Source of the DNA: Amnibacterium flavum | Lineage (GTDB): Bacteria; Actinomycetota; Actinomycetes; Actinomycetales; Microbacteriaceae | Length of the DNA: 64,000 bases | Reading direction: 5' to 3' | Assembly: GCF_003097495.1 (NCBI RefSeq) | Contig: NZ_QEOP01000001.1 | Coordinates: 992,001-1,056,000 of the forward strand | Shown here: positions 25,913 to 34,489 of the stretch, in pieces | How positions within the stretch are numbered: the stretch's first letter is position 1 | Layout: each line of letters begins with the position of its first letter | Notes under the pieces: generated by a model | Databases searched by the model: none | Seen by the model: only the letters and a program-made list of their open reading frames with translations | Told to the model about the DNA's origin: nothing | Translations under genes and position numbers: made by a program

Positions 25913-27315
25913 CCGTGCCCGCTGCGGCCGACGCGCCCGACAAGGCCGACGTCCTCGTCGTCGGGGCGGGCTTCTCGGGGCTGTCCGCCGCCCTCGCCCT
26001 GGTCGACGCGGGGCGATCCGTGACCGTCGTCGAGGCCGAACCCCGAGTCGGAGGGCGGACTCGATCCGGGATGACGGCCGACGGCCAGTGGTTGGAGCTC
26101 GGCGGCCAGTGGGTGGGCCCCGAGCACCTGCGGCTGCGTGCCCTGATCGCGCGCTTCGGTCTGAGCACCGAACCGTCCGGTCGGACCGGTGCCGTCGTGC
26201 GAGTGACGAACGGCATTCGAACCGAAATCGGTGAGGGCGAGGAGGCTCTTGCCGTGCTGTCACCGGCTGACGCAGCCGATGTGCGGCAGGCCGCGGAGCG
26301 CTTCGCCGCCATCGTCGACAGCGTGGATATGGCTTCGCCCTGGTCGACTCCCGGAGCGGAATCGCTCGACCGGGGGACTTTCGCCGACTGGATCGATCGG
26401 TCGCTCGGCTCGCCCGCCGCCCGTTCGTATTTCAGCGAATCCTGCGAGGCGATCTTCGCCCCCGACCCGGTGGATGTCTCGCTCCTGCACGCCGCCTACT
26501 ACTTCGGCTCGGGGGGACACATCCGCTCGCTCCTCGGGGTGAGCCGCGAAGCGCAGGAGGAGCGGGTCACGGGCGGTGCCTCGGCGGTCTGCGTCGCCAT
26601 CGGCGAGCTGCTCGGCGAACGAGTGGTGACGGGAGCGGCGGTCCGGACCATCCGGGTGTCGGACGGGGTCGAGGCGATCACCCGTGACGGCGCGAGGTTC
26701 CGGGCGCGGCACGTGATCGTCACCCTTCCGCCCCCGCTCGCCGGTCGGTTGGAGTACGACCCGATCATGCCGAGCCGACGCGACCAGCTGACCCAGCGGC
26801 TGCACGCGATCTCGGTCGTGAAGCTCTACCTCGTCTACGAGACGCCGTTCTGGGCGGACGCCGGTCTCAGTGGCGAGGGTGTGCTCGACGCGGGTCCCAT
26901 CCGCGTCGTCCTCGACAACACGCCTGTCGGCTACCCCCGGGGCGTGCTGGTCGCCTTCATCGAGGGGGCTGACACGATCGGTCCCGGTCCGACCGACGCC
27001 GAGTCCCGACGCGATGCCTTCCTGGCCGCCGCGGTGCTGCTCTTCGGGGCACGCGCCGCGGACCCCCTCGAGTACCTCGAATTCGACTGGATGTCGGAGG
27101 AGTTCGCGCGCGGCTGCTACAGCGGTCATCTCGCGCCCGGAACCTGGACCCGCTACGGCCCCGCGCTCACCGAGTCCGTCGGTCCGATCCACTGGGCGGG
27201 CACGGAGACCGCGGGCGAATGGACCGGATACATGGAGGGCGCCGTGCGGTCGGGCGAGCGCGTCGCCGCCGAGGTGCTCGCCGCCCTCGCGGCCGAGGAA
27301 CGGGGTGCCCTGTGA
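25909..27315 (+). CDS. Flavin-containing amine oxidase, MAO-like
   Basis: A 468-residue FAD-dependent amine oxidase. The dinucleotide-binding motif VVGAGFSGLSAALAL lies near 16-30, GGRTRSG follows, and GGQWVGPEH forms part of the flavin site. Near the C terminus, GCYSG places Cys403 where monoamine oxidases bind FAD covalently, and WAGTETAGEWTGYMEGA is the usual closing motif. Product would be an aldehyde, ammonia and hydrogen peroxide. It overlaps the oxygenase gene by four bases and the reductase gene by four bases, so the three are tightly co-expressed. The amine may be substrate of, or product from, the oxygenase. Confidence 0.92.
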   Translation: MTVPAAADAPDKADVLVVGAGFSGLSAALALVDAGRSVTVVEAEPRVGGRTRSGMTADGQWLELGGQWVGPEHLRLRALIARFGLSTEPSGRTGAVVRVTNGIRTEIGEGEEALAVLSPADAADVRQAAERFAAIVDSVDMASPWSTPGAESLDRGTFADWIDRSLGSPAARSYFSESCEAIFAPDPVDVSLLHAAYYFGSGGHIRSLLGVSREAQEERVTGGASAVCVAIGELLGERVVTGAAVRTIRVSDGVEAITRDGARFRARHVIVTLPPPLAGRLEYDPIMPSRRDQLTQRLHAISVVKLYLVYETPFWADAGLSGEGVLDAGPIRVVLDNTPVGYPRGVLVAFIEGADTIGPGPTDAESRRDAFLAAAVLLFGARAADPLEYLEFDWMSEEFARGCYSGHLAPGTWTRYGPALTESVGPIHWAGTETAGEWTGYMEGAVRSGERVAAEVLAALAAEERGAL

Positions 27316-27845
27316 CGGAGATGGCCGAACTTCCGCGGTACGCGTCCGATCCGAAGGAGCTGCGGAGGACGTTCTCGTACTTCCCGTCGGGGGTCGTCGC
27401 GCTGCTCGCCGAGGTCGACGGCGAGACCCACGGCATGGTGGCGTCGGCCTTCACCGTCGGTGTCTCGTTCGAGCCGCCCCTCGTGTCCTGCGCGATCCAG
27501 CTCACCTCGACGACCTGGCCCGTCCTCCGGACCGCCGAGACGATCGGCGTCTCGGTACTCGCCGAGGATCAGGGGGCGCTCGCGCGTCAGATCAGCGGCC
27601 GCGACAAGCTCGCGCGGTTCGCCGACGTACCCGTGCGGCACACCGGAGCGACCGCGCGTTTCATCGCCGGCGCCCCGGTCTGGTTCGAATGCCGGGTCTC
27701 GGGGGAGCATCCGGCCGGCGACCACTCGATCGCGCTGCTCGAAGTGGTCGCGCTCGGGGCTGACCCCGGCCTCAAGCCGCTCGTGTTCCACGGCTCGGCA
27801 TTCCGAGGCCTCCAGCTCGCGGAGGCCGAGATCGGCGACGCCTGA
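27312..27845 (+). CDS. Flavin reductase (FMN reductase component)
   Basis: A 177-residue protein of the flavin reductase-like/HpaC-RutF fold. It opens with RRTFSYFPSGVVAL and contains VGVSFEPPLVSCAI and an internal HPAGDHSIALLEV strand with the His-containing GDH motif. It should provide reduced FMN to the monooxygenase at 24533. The start GTG 27312 lies in the amine oxidase stop. The operon ends here, three bases before the second 56-bp palindrome. Confidence 0.92.
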   Translation: MTEMAELPRYASDPKELRRTFSYFPSGVVALLAEVDGETHGMVASAFTVGVSFEPPLVSCAIQLTSTTWPVLRTAETIGVSVLAEDQGALARQISGRDKLARFADVPVRHTGATARFIAGAPVWFECRVSGEHPAGDHSIALLEVVALGADPGLKPLVFHGSAFRGLQLAEAEIGDA

Positions 27846-27847
27846 CC

Positions 27848-27903
27848 GAGTCGCCCAGTTCGGCCCCTATTCCTGAGGTCTAGTGGGCCGAACTGGGCGA
27901 CTC
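27848..27903. repeat. 56-bp palindromic element, family 2, copy 2
   Basis: Arms 27848-27866 and 27885-27903 are perfectly complementary over 19 bp. The sequence differs from copy 1 (18841-18896) at one arm position and one centre position. It lies between the convergent flavin reductase and ABC exporter genes. Confidence 0.9.
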
Positions 27904-27910
27904 AGCGACG

Positions 27911-29794
27911 TCACACCAGAAGCTGGTGCTGCGCGAGGTCGCGGTAGAGCGGGGTCGACTCGATGAGCTCGGCGTGGGTGCCGACGCCGACGACACGTCC
28001 GTGGTCGAGGACGATGATCTGGTCGGAGTCGACGACGGTCGACAGCCGGTGCGCGATCACGATGAGCGTGCGCTTCTCGGCGACCGCGTCGATCGCGCCA
28101 CGCAGGCGCTGCTCGTTGAGTCCATCGAGGCTCGACGTCGACTCGTCGAGAAGCAGGACCGGGGGAGCGGCGAGCAGGGTGCGCGCGATCGCGAGACGCT
28201 GACGCTCGCCGCCCGAAAGCAGGATGCCGTCCTCTCCCACCTGAGCGTCGAGACCGAGCGGGTCGCGGCTGAGCACCTCGGTCAGGTTGACCTGCTCGAG
28301 GACCTCGATGCAGTCCTCGTCGGTCGAGAGGGGGCTCGCGAGCAGCAGGTTGTCGCGGAGCGAGCCGGCGAGCACCGGGGCGTCCTGTTCGACGTAGCCG
28401 ATCTGCGAGCGGAGCACCTCGCGGTCGAGGCTCTTGATGTCGAGCCCGCCGAGGCGGATCCGACCGCCCTCGGGATCGTAGAAGCGCTCGATCAGCGACA
28501 GCGTCGTGCTCTTGCCGGCGCCCGATGGGCCGACGAGCGCGGTGCGCGAGCCGCGCGGCACCCGGAAGCTCACCCCGTGCAGGACCTCCTGGCGCTCGAT
28601 CACGGGAGCCGCCGGAGCACCGCTCACGGCGTCGGCATCGGTGGCCTCGGGATCCGGTTCGCGGAGCGCGAGGTAGGAGAAGGTCACGTCGTCGAACTCG
28701 ATGGCGGGGGACTCGGGGCGGACCGCGTCGTTCGCGGCGCCGACCAGTACGGCCAGGGGTGCGATGTCGCGATCGTTCTGCGACTCGGTCGGCAGCGCGA
28801 TGATCTCCTGGATGCGTCCCAGCGCACCGAGTGCCTGGTTCACCGCGTTCACGGCGCCGAAGAACTGCCCGAGCGGCATCACCATCATGAACAGGAACAG
28901 GATGAACGCGACGAGGTTCGCGACGCTGAGCGCGCCGCTGGCCACCCGGTAGCCGCCGACTCCGAGCACCACGAGGAACGAGACCTGCAGCGCGATGCCG
29001 GCGATCGGCACGATCAGAGCCGAGATCCTGGCGACCTTGATGCCCTGCTCCCACGCCCCCTGCGCGTCGCGGTCGATAGCGGCGATCTCTCGGTCGGTCG
29101 CGTTGGAGGCGCGGACCGTGCGGATCGCGCTGATCGAGCGCTCGACGGCGGCGGCGAGGTCGCCGACCTTCTTCTGCGCCTCCTTCACCGCCGGACGGAT
29201 CCGAGCGGAGAGCGTCACGACGGTGAACACGGCGACCGCCACGACGAGGACGGTGAGCAGGAGCAGCAGCGGATCGAGGATGAGCATCGCGATGAGTGCG
29301 CCGATGAAGGTGAGCGCACCGCCGATCGACTCGACGACGCCCTGGGTCAGGACGGCCCGCAGCAGGGTGGTGTCGGACCCGACGCGGGAGACGAGGTCGC
29401 CGACCCTGCGGGTGTCGAACTCGCCGATCGGGAGGTTGAGCATGCGTGCGACGAGGCGTCGCCGCGAGGTCAGCACGACACCCTCGCCGGTGCGCTGCAG
29501 TAGATAGTGCTGGTATCCGGACGCGAGACCCGATCCGACGACCAGCACGACGAGCAGCCACACGATGCCGCCGAGCGGATCGCCCGCCTGGACCGTCGAG
29601 ATGACCGAGCTGACGAGAAGCGGCTGGGCGAGCGAGGTGACCGCGCCGATCACGCTGAGTACGACGACGACGATCAGGATGCGGCGATGCTCGGCGAGAT
29701 AGGGCCAGATCTGGCCGAGGGAGGCTCGGGGGCCTTCGCCGCGCGGCGGGCGGCGGAAGAGGGAACGACGGGGGGTGGTCTCGGTGCTGCTCAC
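27911..29794 (-). CDS. ABC exporter, fused transmembrane and ATPase domains
   Basis: A 627-residue half-transporter of the MsbA/multidrug type that would work as a homodimer. Six predicted membrane helices in residues about 38-330 precede an ATPase domain with Walker A GPSGAGKST, signature LSGGERQRL and Walker B VLLLDEST. A linker of about 40 residues rich in Asp, Ala and Pro just before the ATPase core is longer than usual. The gene follows the 71-residue HTH gene by 28 bases on the same strand, so its expression is probably under that regulator. Cargo is unknown; drugs, lipids or peptides are all exported by such proteins. Confidence 0.93.
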   Translation of the reverse strand: MSSTETTPRRSLFRRPPRGEGPRASLGQIWPYLAEHRRILIVVVVLSVIGAVTSLAQPLLVSSVISTVQAGDPLGGIVWLLVVLVVGSGLASGYQHYLLQRTGEGVVLTSRRRLVARMLNLPIGEFDTRRVGDLVSRVGSDTTLLRAVLTQGVVESIGGALTFIGALIAMLILDPLLLLLTVLVVAVAVFTVVTLSARIRPAVKEAQKKVGDLAAAVERSISAIRTVRASNATDREIAAIDRDAQGAWEQGIKVARISALIVPIAGIALQVSFLVVLGVGGYRVASGALSVANLVAFILFLFMMVMPLGQFFGAVNAVNQALGALGRIQEIIALPTESQNDRDIAPLAVLVGAANDAVRPESPAIEFDDVTFSYLALREPDPEATDADAVSGAPAAPVIERQEVLHGVSFRVPRGSRTALVGPSGAGKSTTLSLIERFYDPEGGRIRLGGLDIKSLDREVLRSQIGYVEQDAPVLAGSLRDNLLLASPLSTDEDCIEVLEQVNLTEVLSRDPLGLDAQVGEDGILLSGGERQRLAIARTLLAAPPVLLLDESTSSLDGLNEQRLRGAIDAVAEKRTLIVIAHRLSTVVDSDQIIVLDHGRVVGVGTHAELIESTPLYRDLAQHQLLV

Positions 29795-29822
29795 TGTCGG
29801 CGGGCTCTCTTCATCGGGTGGA

Positions 29823-30038
29823 TCATCTGCGTCCGTACTTCTTGTGGACCGCCTGTCGGGTGACTCCTAAAGCCAGCGCGATCAGCTGCCACGAGGTCCC
29901 GGTCACCCGTGCTCGGCGAACTGCGACCGCCTCGACGCGGTCGAGTTCGGCTCGCAGTCTCGCGATGGCGCCCAGGGCGACGATCGGGTCGTCGGAGTCA
30001 GCGTCTCCCGCGAGGGTGTGGATCGATCCGGGGTCCAT
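29823..30038 (-). CDS. 71-residue HTH regulator of the ABC exporter
   Basis: A very small protein consisting of an acidic N-terminal helix region (res 15-45) and a C-terminal helix-turn-helix, GTSWQLIALALGVTRQAVHKKYGRR. The final segment resembles sigma-4/Trp-repressor-like HTHs common beside actinobacterial transporters and Clp genes. Its ATG at 30038 is the predicted transcription start, and two perfect GTCAAC-N4-GTTGAC palindromes cover its -35 and -10 boxes. I infer an autorepressor that also controls the exporter gene downstream. No ligand-binding domain is present, so relief of repression would need another mechanism. Confidence 0.85.
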   Translation of the reverse strand: MDPGSIHTLAGDADSDDPIVALGAIARLRAELDRVEAVAVRRARVTGTSWQLIALALGVTRQAVHKKYGRR

Positions 30039-30058
30039 CTGTCAACCTTAGTTGACAG
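30039..30058. promoter_or_regulatory. Operator 1 of HTH-exporter operon
   Basis: CTGTCAAC-CTTA-GTTGACAG is a perfect 8-bp-arm palindrome directly before the ATG at 30038 and overlapping the -10 box. Confidence 0.75.
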
Positions 30059-30072
30059 AAACAAATCGTCAA
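30045..30072 (-). promoter_or_regulatory. Promoter of HTH-exporter operon (leaderless)
   Basis: On the minus strand, TTGACG (30067-30072) and TAAGGT (30045-30050) are spaced by 16 bases. The predicted start is base 30038, the A of the ATG. Each box lies inside one of the two operators. Confidence 0.65.
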
Positions 30073-30084
30073 CCATCGTTGACG
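30067..30084. promoter_or_regulatory. Operator 2 of HTH-exporter operon
   Basis: CGTCAAC-CATC-GTTGACG repeats the core of operator 1 with its centre 27 bases further upstream; its left half supplies the -35 box TTGACG (minus strand). Confidence 0.75.
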
Positions 30085-30170
30085 CTCGGGATCATCGGCG
30101 ATGCGGTCCTGGGCAGTCCAGTCGGCCCGCGACAACTGTACGCCGATGCTCGAGTGTCCTGCTCCGGGGG

Positions 30171-30596
30171 CTAGATCACGCCCTTCTTGAACGAGAAACA
30201 GGAGTACGGGCGGGGGTCGAGGGTCAGGATCACCGCGTAGGCGGCACGCGCGCGAGCGTAGAAGTCGAACCGCGGCACGACCTCGAATTCGAGATGACTC
30301 TCGAAGTCCGCCTGCGCGACGGCCAGGACCTCGTCGTGCGAGTCGAGCACGATCGACGCGTCGTCGCGGACCTCCATGCGCCCGACGGGCTGCTCGACGA
30401 AGGTGTCGAGAGGGAACACGGAGAGCACCGCCTGGGCGGCACGCGTCGTGCTGATATCGCCGAGGTTGACGACCGGGTTGCCGCCGCTGTGGGCCGGGAA
30501 GTTGCGGTCGACGAGCACGATGTCGTCGCCGTGTCCCATCTCATCGAGGATCTTGAGCAGCTCCCCGTTCAGGATCGGATCGATTCCCTTGAGCAT
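30171..30596 (-). CDS. RbsD/FucU family sugar mutarotase
   Basis: A 141-residue protein of the RbsD/FucU fold, which interconverts pyranose/furanose or anomeric forms of sugars such as ribose and fucose. Recognisable parts are MLKGIDPILNGELLKILDEMGHGD, VDRNFPAH with the conserved His, and the C-terminal YSCFSFKKGVI. The length is nearer FucU (about 140) than RbsD. The start has a strong AAGGAGAAGGA site. It follows the MFS gene on the same strand by 104 bases, and a divergent ribokinase lies beyond, suggesting a sugar uptake group. Confidence 0.88.
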   Translation of the reverse strand: MLKGIDPILNGELLKILDEMGHGDDIVLVDRNFPAHSGGNPVVNLGDISTTRAAQAVLSVFPLDTFVEQPVGRMEVRDDASIVLDSHDEVLAVAQADFESHLEFEVVPRFDFYARARAAYAVILTLDPRPYSCFSFKKGVI

Positions 30597-30700
30597 TCCT
30601 TCTCCTTCGATAGGCCTGCCTCGATGCTATCGACAGGCCCGGACACAGCAGTGGCCCGCTCCGTCCAGGGGGACGCAGCGGGCCACAGTGCTGGAGAGGG

Positions 30701-32098
30701 TCAGCTCACGTTGTTCTCGTACGCGACGTCCTTCGTCTCCTTCGTGACGAGCAGGGCGATGAGGGTCAGCACCGCCATCGCACTGAGGTAGACGCCGACC
30801 AGCACGGTGCTGCCGCCCGCCGCCTTCCAGAGCGCGACCGCGATGAACGGCGCGACGGCCGCACCCAGGATGCTCGACACGTTGTAGCTGATCGCCGAGC
30901 CCGTGTAGCGCACGTTCGTCGGGAACAGCTCGGGTAGCACCGCCGCCATCGGGCCGAAGGTGAGGCCCATGAGCGAGAAGCCGACGATGAGCAGGGCCAT
31001 CACACCGACGAATCCGCCGCCGAACAGCGGGACGAAGAGCAGACCGAAGACGAAGATGCCGACGGTCGTCCAGATCAGGTGCTTGCGACGCCCGAAGCGC
31101 TCGGCGAGCGGACCCGAGACCAGGGTGAAGATGCCGAAGAACACGACACCGACGATCAGCATGATCAGGAACGCGTTGCGCAGGTAGCCGAGACCCGGCA
31201 CGAAGCCCGCCGCGTCGAACGGTTTGCCCGCCGCCTCCGCCGCGGCCTGAGCGGTCTCGACGGATGATGCGGTCGTGCCGTAGGTCAGCGTGAACGTGGT
31301 CATCAGGTAGAAGAGCACGTAGGTCGCGAGCATGATGAACGTGCCCTGGATGAGCGGCCACCAGCTGGTCTTGAAGACGCGCGCGACGGGTGCCTTGAGC
31401 ACTTCGCCCTGGTCGATGACCTTCTGGAACGCAGGGGTCTCGAGCAGCTTGAATCGCACGTAGATGCCGACGATCACGAGGACGGCGCTCGCGATGAACG
31501 GGATGCGCCAGCCCCAGGCCGCGAAGTCCTCGGCCGACATGGTGGTGGCCAGGATCAGGAAGACGCCGTTGGCGAGGATGAACCCGATCGGGGCGCCGAG
31601 CTGCGGGAAGGTGCCGTAGATCGCGCGCTTGCCCTTCGGAGCGTTCTCGGTCGCGAGCAGCGCGGCACCGCTCCACTCGCCGCCGAGACCGAGGCCCTGG
31701 CAGAAGCGCAGGAGAACGAGCAGCGCCGGGGCGAAGAACTCCCACCCGGGCGTGAGCGCGGTGGGCAGCAGGCCGATCAGGACCGTCGCGATGCCCATCG
31801 TGAGCAGGGTCGCGACGAGCGCGCGCTTGCGTCCGATCCGGTCGCCGAAGTGGCCGAACAGGACGGATCCGACGGGGCGGGCGACGAATGCGGCGCCGAA
31901 CGCGGCGAACGACGACAGGAGCGACGTGGTCGGGTCCGCGTTCGGGAAGAACAGAGCGGGGAAGACCAGCACCGCGGCGGTCGCGTAGACGTAGAAGTCG
32001 TAGAACTCGATCGAGGTGCCGATCAGGCTCGCGAGAACGACGCGGGAGCGCGGGTTGCCGACGGGGGACGTTCCGGATGAGGTGACGCTGGCGGTCAT
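30701..32098 (-). CDS. MFS transporter, metabolite:H+ symporter family
   Basis: A 465-residue twelve-helix carrier. The loop motifs GSVLFGHFGDRIGRKRALV (between helices 2 and 3) and its shorter echo GPLAERFGRRKHLIW in the second half, and the IEFYDFYVYATAAVLVFP opening, are characteristic of the metabolite:H+ symporters (ShiA, ProP, KgtP relatives). Transported compounds in this family are carboxylates, osmolytes or shikimate, not sugars. The ATG 32098 has AAGGA upstream. The last genes on this strand are FucU-like. Confidence 0.9.
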   Translation of the reverse strand: MTASVTSSGTSPVGNPRSRVVLASLIGTSIEFYDFYVYATAAVLVFPALFFPNADPTTSLLSSFAAFGAAFVARPVGSVLFGHFGDRIGRKRALVATLLTMGIATVLIGLLPTALTPGWEFFAPALLVLLRFCQGLGLGGEWSGAALLATENAPKGKRAIYGTFPQLGAPIGFILANGVFLILATTMSAEDFAAWGWRIPFIASAVLVIVGIYVRFKLLETPAFQKVIDQGEVLKAPVARVFKTSWWPLIQGTFIMLATYVLFYLMTTFTLTYGTTASSVETAQAAAEAAGKPFDAAGFVPGLGYLRNAFLIMLIVGVVFFGIFTLVSGPLAERFGRRKHLIWTTVGIFVFGLLFVPLFGGGFVGVMALLIVGFSLMGLTFGPMAAVLPELFPTNVRYTGSAISYNVSSILGAAVAPFIAVALWKAAGGSTVLVGVYLSAMAVLTLIALLVTKETKDVAYENNVS

Positions 32099-32367
32099 GG
32101 TTCCTTCAGATGACAGGTGGGATCGTCAGCAGCGGCTGACGGGAGGAGCGCGGGACTTTCGCACAGCAGCCGACTGATGCAACCGGTGGGATCTTCCGCA
32201 GGCGATCGGGCTGCATCGCGCTGGGATCGGGCGAGCGCGGTGGTGGTGCGCGGGGCCGGTCGAGGCGAAATGACCGGTCTATCGTACGCCTCTCCCGGGA
32301 TCATGGGGATCTCCGCCTCCGTCGTCGCCTGCCGCGGCCCCGCTCCCCGTCTGGCAGGATCGAATGC

Positions 32368-33183
32368 ATGGGCAGAGTGGTCGTCGTCGGCAGTCTCAAC
32401 ATCGACTCGGTTGTCGAGGTCGAACGGCACCCCGCCCCCGGTGAGACGGTGCGCGGTGGAGACCTCCAGCAGCTGTTCGGCGGCAAGGGGGCCAATCAGG
32501 CCGTCGCCGCCGCGCTCGCCGGAGCCGAGGTCGCCATGATCGGCAGAGTCGGCGACGACGAGATGGGCCGGCGCTACCTCGACCGGCTCACCCGCCTCGG
32601 CATCGACGTCACCGGCGTTCGCATCGACACTGGCAGCGTCACCGGTCACGCGGCGATCGCCGTGGATTCGCACGGCGAGAACACGATCATCGTGTCGCCG
32701 GGCGCGAACGCCCGCGTATCCACCGACGATCTCGCTCTTCTCGACTCCACAGGTCCCGGCGACGTCGTGCTCCTGCAGCTCGAGATCGACATGACCGCGG
32801 TCGGAGAGGCCGTCCGCCGATCCGTGCATCGCGGAGCACGCGTCGTGCTCAACCTGGCGCCGTACTCCGACGTCCCCGCCGAATGGTTGGAGGCGGCCGA
32901 TCCCGTCGTGGTCAACGAGCACGAGGCCGCGCTGCTGGAGAGAGCCGGGCTCTCCGCGTCATCCCTGCTCACGACGCTCGGCGGTGAGGGATCCCGCTGG
33001 GGAGACAACGCCGTCCCCGCCGACCTGGTCGACGATGTCGTCGACACGACGGGCGCTGGCGACAGCTACTGCGGAACGCTCGCCGCGCGGCTCGCCGCGG
33101 GCGACGGCCCTGACACCGCGATGCGCGCCGCATCCGCCGCCGCCGGCGCCTCCGTCCGCTGGATGGGAGCCCAGCCGGCCTGA
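32368..33183 (+). CDS. rbsK: Ribokinase / PfkB family sugar kinase
   Basis: A 271-residue kinase. The N-terminal GSLNIDSVVEVERHPAPGE, the GGKGANQAVAAA motif (about 37-48) and the C-terminal DTTGAGDSYCG (anion hole and catalytic Asp) are typical of ribokinases. At 271 residues it is about 30 shorter than E. coli RbsK. It would phosphorylate ribose released, for example, by the nucleoside hydrolase of this window. CAGGAT at 32355-32360 lies eight bases before the ATG, compatible with a leaderless start. Other PfkB substrates (adenosine, fructose) cannot be excluded. Confidence 0.85.
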   Translation: MGRVVVVGSLNIDSVVEVERHPAPGETVRGGDLQQLFGGKGANQAVAAALAGAEVAMIGRVGDDEMGRRYLDRLTRLGIDVTGVRIDTGSVTGHAAIAVDSHGENTIIVSPGANARVSTDDLALLDSTGPGDVVLLQLEIDMTAVGEAVRRSVHRGARVVLNLAPYSDVPAEWLEAADPVVVNEHEAALLERAGLSASSLLTTLGGEGSRWGDNAVPADLVDDVVDTTGAGDSYCGTLAARLAAGDGPDTAMRAASAAAGASVRWMGAQPA

Positions 33184-33223
33184 TCGGCCGCGTCTGTCCG
33201 CCGTCGCGCCGCTCCACGTGCGG

Positions 33224-34489
33224 TCACGGTGAGGCCGCAGTGACCCGTCGTACGCTCGCCGAGGAGGTGGCGGCCAAGGTGGCGACGACGATGACGGCGG
33301 CGCAGCCGACGAGGGTCTGCGGCGTCCCGATGGCATGGGCGAGCGGTCCGACGACGACCTCGCCCACCGGGACGGCGACGAACGAGCCGACCATGTCGTA
33401 GGAGTAGACCCGCGACAGCACCTCACGGGGGATGTTGGTCTGCAGCGACTGATCCCACGCGATGGCGAACATCTCGATGGACATACCGCCGAGCGCGAAG
33501 GCGACGATCAGGGCGGGGAGGGCGGGGAGCAACCCGAGCGACGCGATCGGCACGGCGGTGACGGCCATCAGGGCGACGCCGATCCCCAGCGCCCTCCGCG
33601 GTCGCCATCTCAGGGCGAGCACCGCCCCGAGCGCCAGCCCGACGGTCTGCGCGGCGACCACGAGACCCCAGGCCGACCGTCCGAACGACTCATCGGCGAC
33701 CACCGGGCCCAGCACCGTCGTCGCGCCGACGAACGCGGCGTTGAGAACGGAGAACTGCGCGACCACGATCCACACCCACCGGCGGCTCGAGAACTCCCGC
33801 CATCCCTCCCGCAGGTCGCCGAGCAGCGACGCCGACGTGCCCGCCTGCGCAGTGACGGGCGTTCTCCTCGGCAGGCGCATCCGGGAGAAGAGGACCGCCG
33901 CCAGAGCGAAGCCGGCCGCGTCGACGGCCAGGCCCCACCCGGGGCCGACGATCGCGACGAGGCCGGCTCCGGCGGAGGCGCCGACGATGCTCCCGCCGTT
34001 GAGTCCGAGCCGGAGCAGCGCGTTCGCCGGGCGAAGCAGTGCGACGGGAACCGTCTCGGGAACGAGGGCGGCCGACGTCGGCAGGCTCACAGCGGCGACG
34101 GCCCCGTTCAGCACACTCAGGAGGACGAGCGATCCGATAGTCGCTGTTCCGGTGACGACCAGCGCGGCGATGCCCGCCTGCGTCGCCGCCGCCGCGAGGG
34201 AGGTGCCGACCAGGACGACATCGCGGGGCAGCCGATCCGCTATCACCCCGCCCAGCAGGAGGATCGCCACATTGGCCACCGACCGTGCGGCGACCACCAG
34301 TCCGAGGTCGGCGGCGGAGCCGGTCAGATCGAGCACGGCGAACGCGAGGGCGATCGGGGCGACGGCGTTGCCGAGGATGCTCGTGGTGCGGGCGGCGAGC
34401 AGCCAGCGGAACGCGGAATGAGACAGGGGACCGGCTCCGCTTCGCCGTTCGGGCCGATTCGACGAGGGCTCGGCCCGACTCCTCGTCAC
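33224..34489 (-). CDS. MFS transporter (efflux type)
   Basis: A 421-residue twelve-helix protein resembling MFS exporters of the enterobactin/macrolide (MefA, EntS-like) group: WLLAARTTSILGNAVAPIALAFAVLDLTGS in helix 1 and GGVIADRLPRDVVLVG in the first cytoplasmic loop. The GTG at 34489 overlaps the ArsR stop by four bases; a longer frame to 34633 is inside arsR and rejected. Control by the ArsR protein through the shared promoter is very likely. Cargo is unknown. Confidence 0.9.
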   Translation of the reverse strand: MTRSRAEPSSNRPERRSGAGPLSHSAFRWLLAARTTSILGNAVAPIALAFAVLDLTGSAADLGLVVAARSVANVAILLLGGVIADRLPRDVVLVGTSLAAAATQAGIAALVVTGTATIGSLVLLSVLNGAVAAVSLPTSAALVPETVPVALLRPANALLRLGLNGGSIVGASAGAGLVAIVGPGWGLAVDAAGFALAAVLFSRMRLPRRTPVTAQAGTSASLLGDLREGWREFSSRRWVWIVVAQFSVLNAAFVGATTVLGPVVADESFGRSAWGLVVAAQTVGLALGAVLALRWRPRRALGIGVALMAVTAVPIASLGLLPALPALIVAFALGGMSIEMFAIAWDQSLQTNIPREVLSRVYSYDMVGSFVAVPVGEVVVGPLAHAIGTPQTLVGCAAVIVVATLAATSSASVRRVTAASP

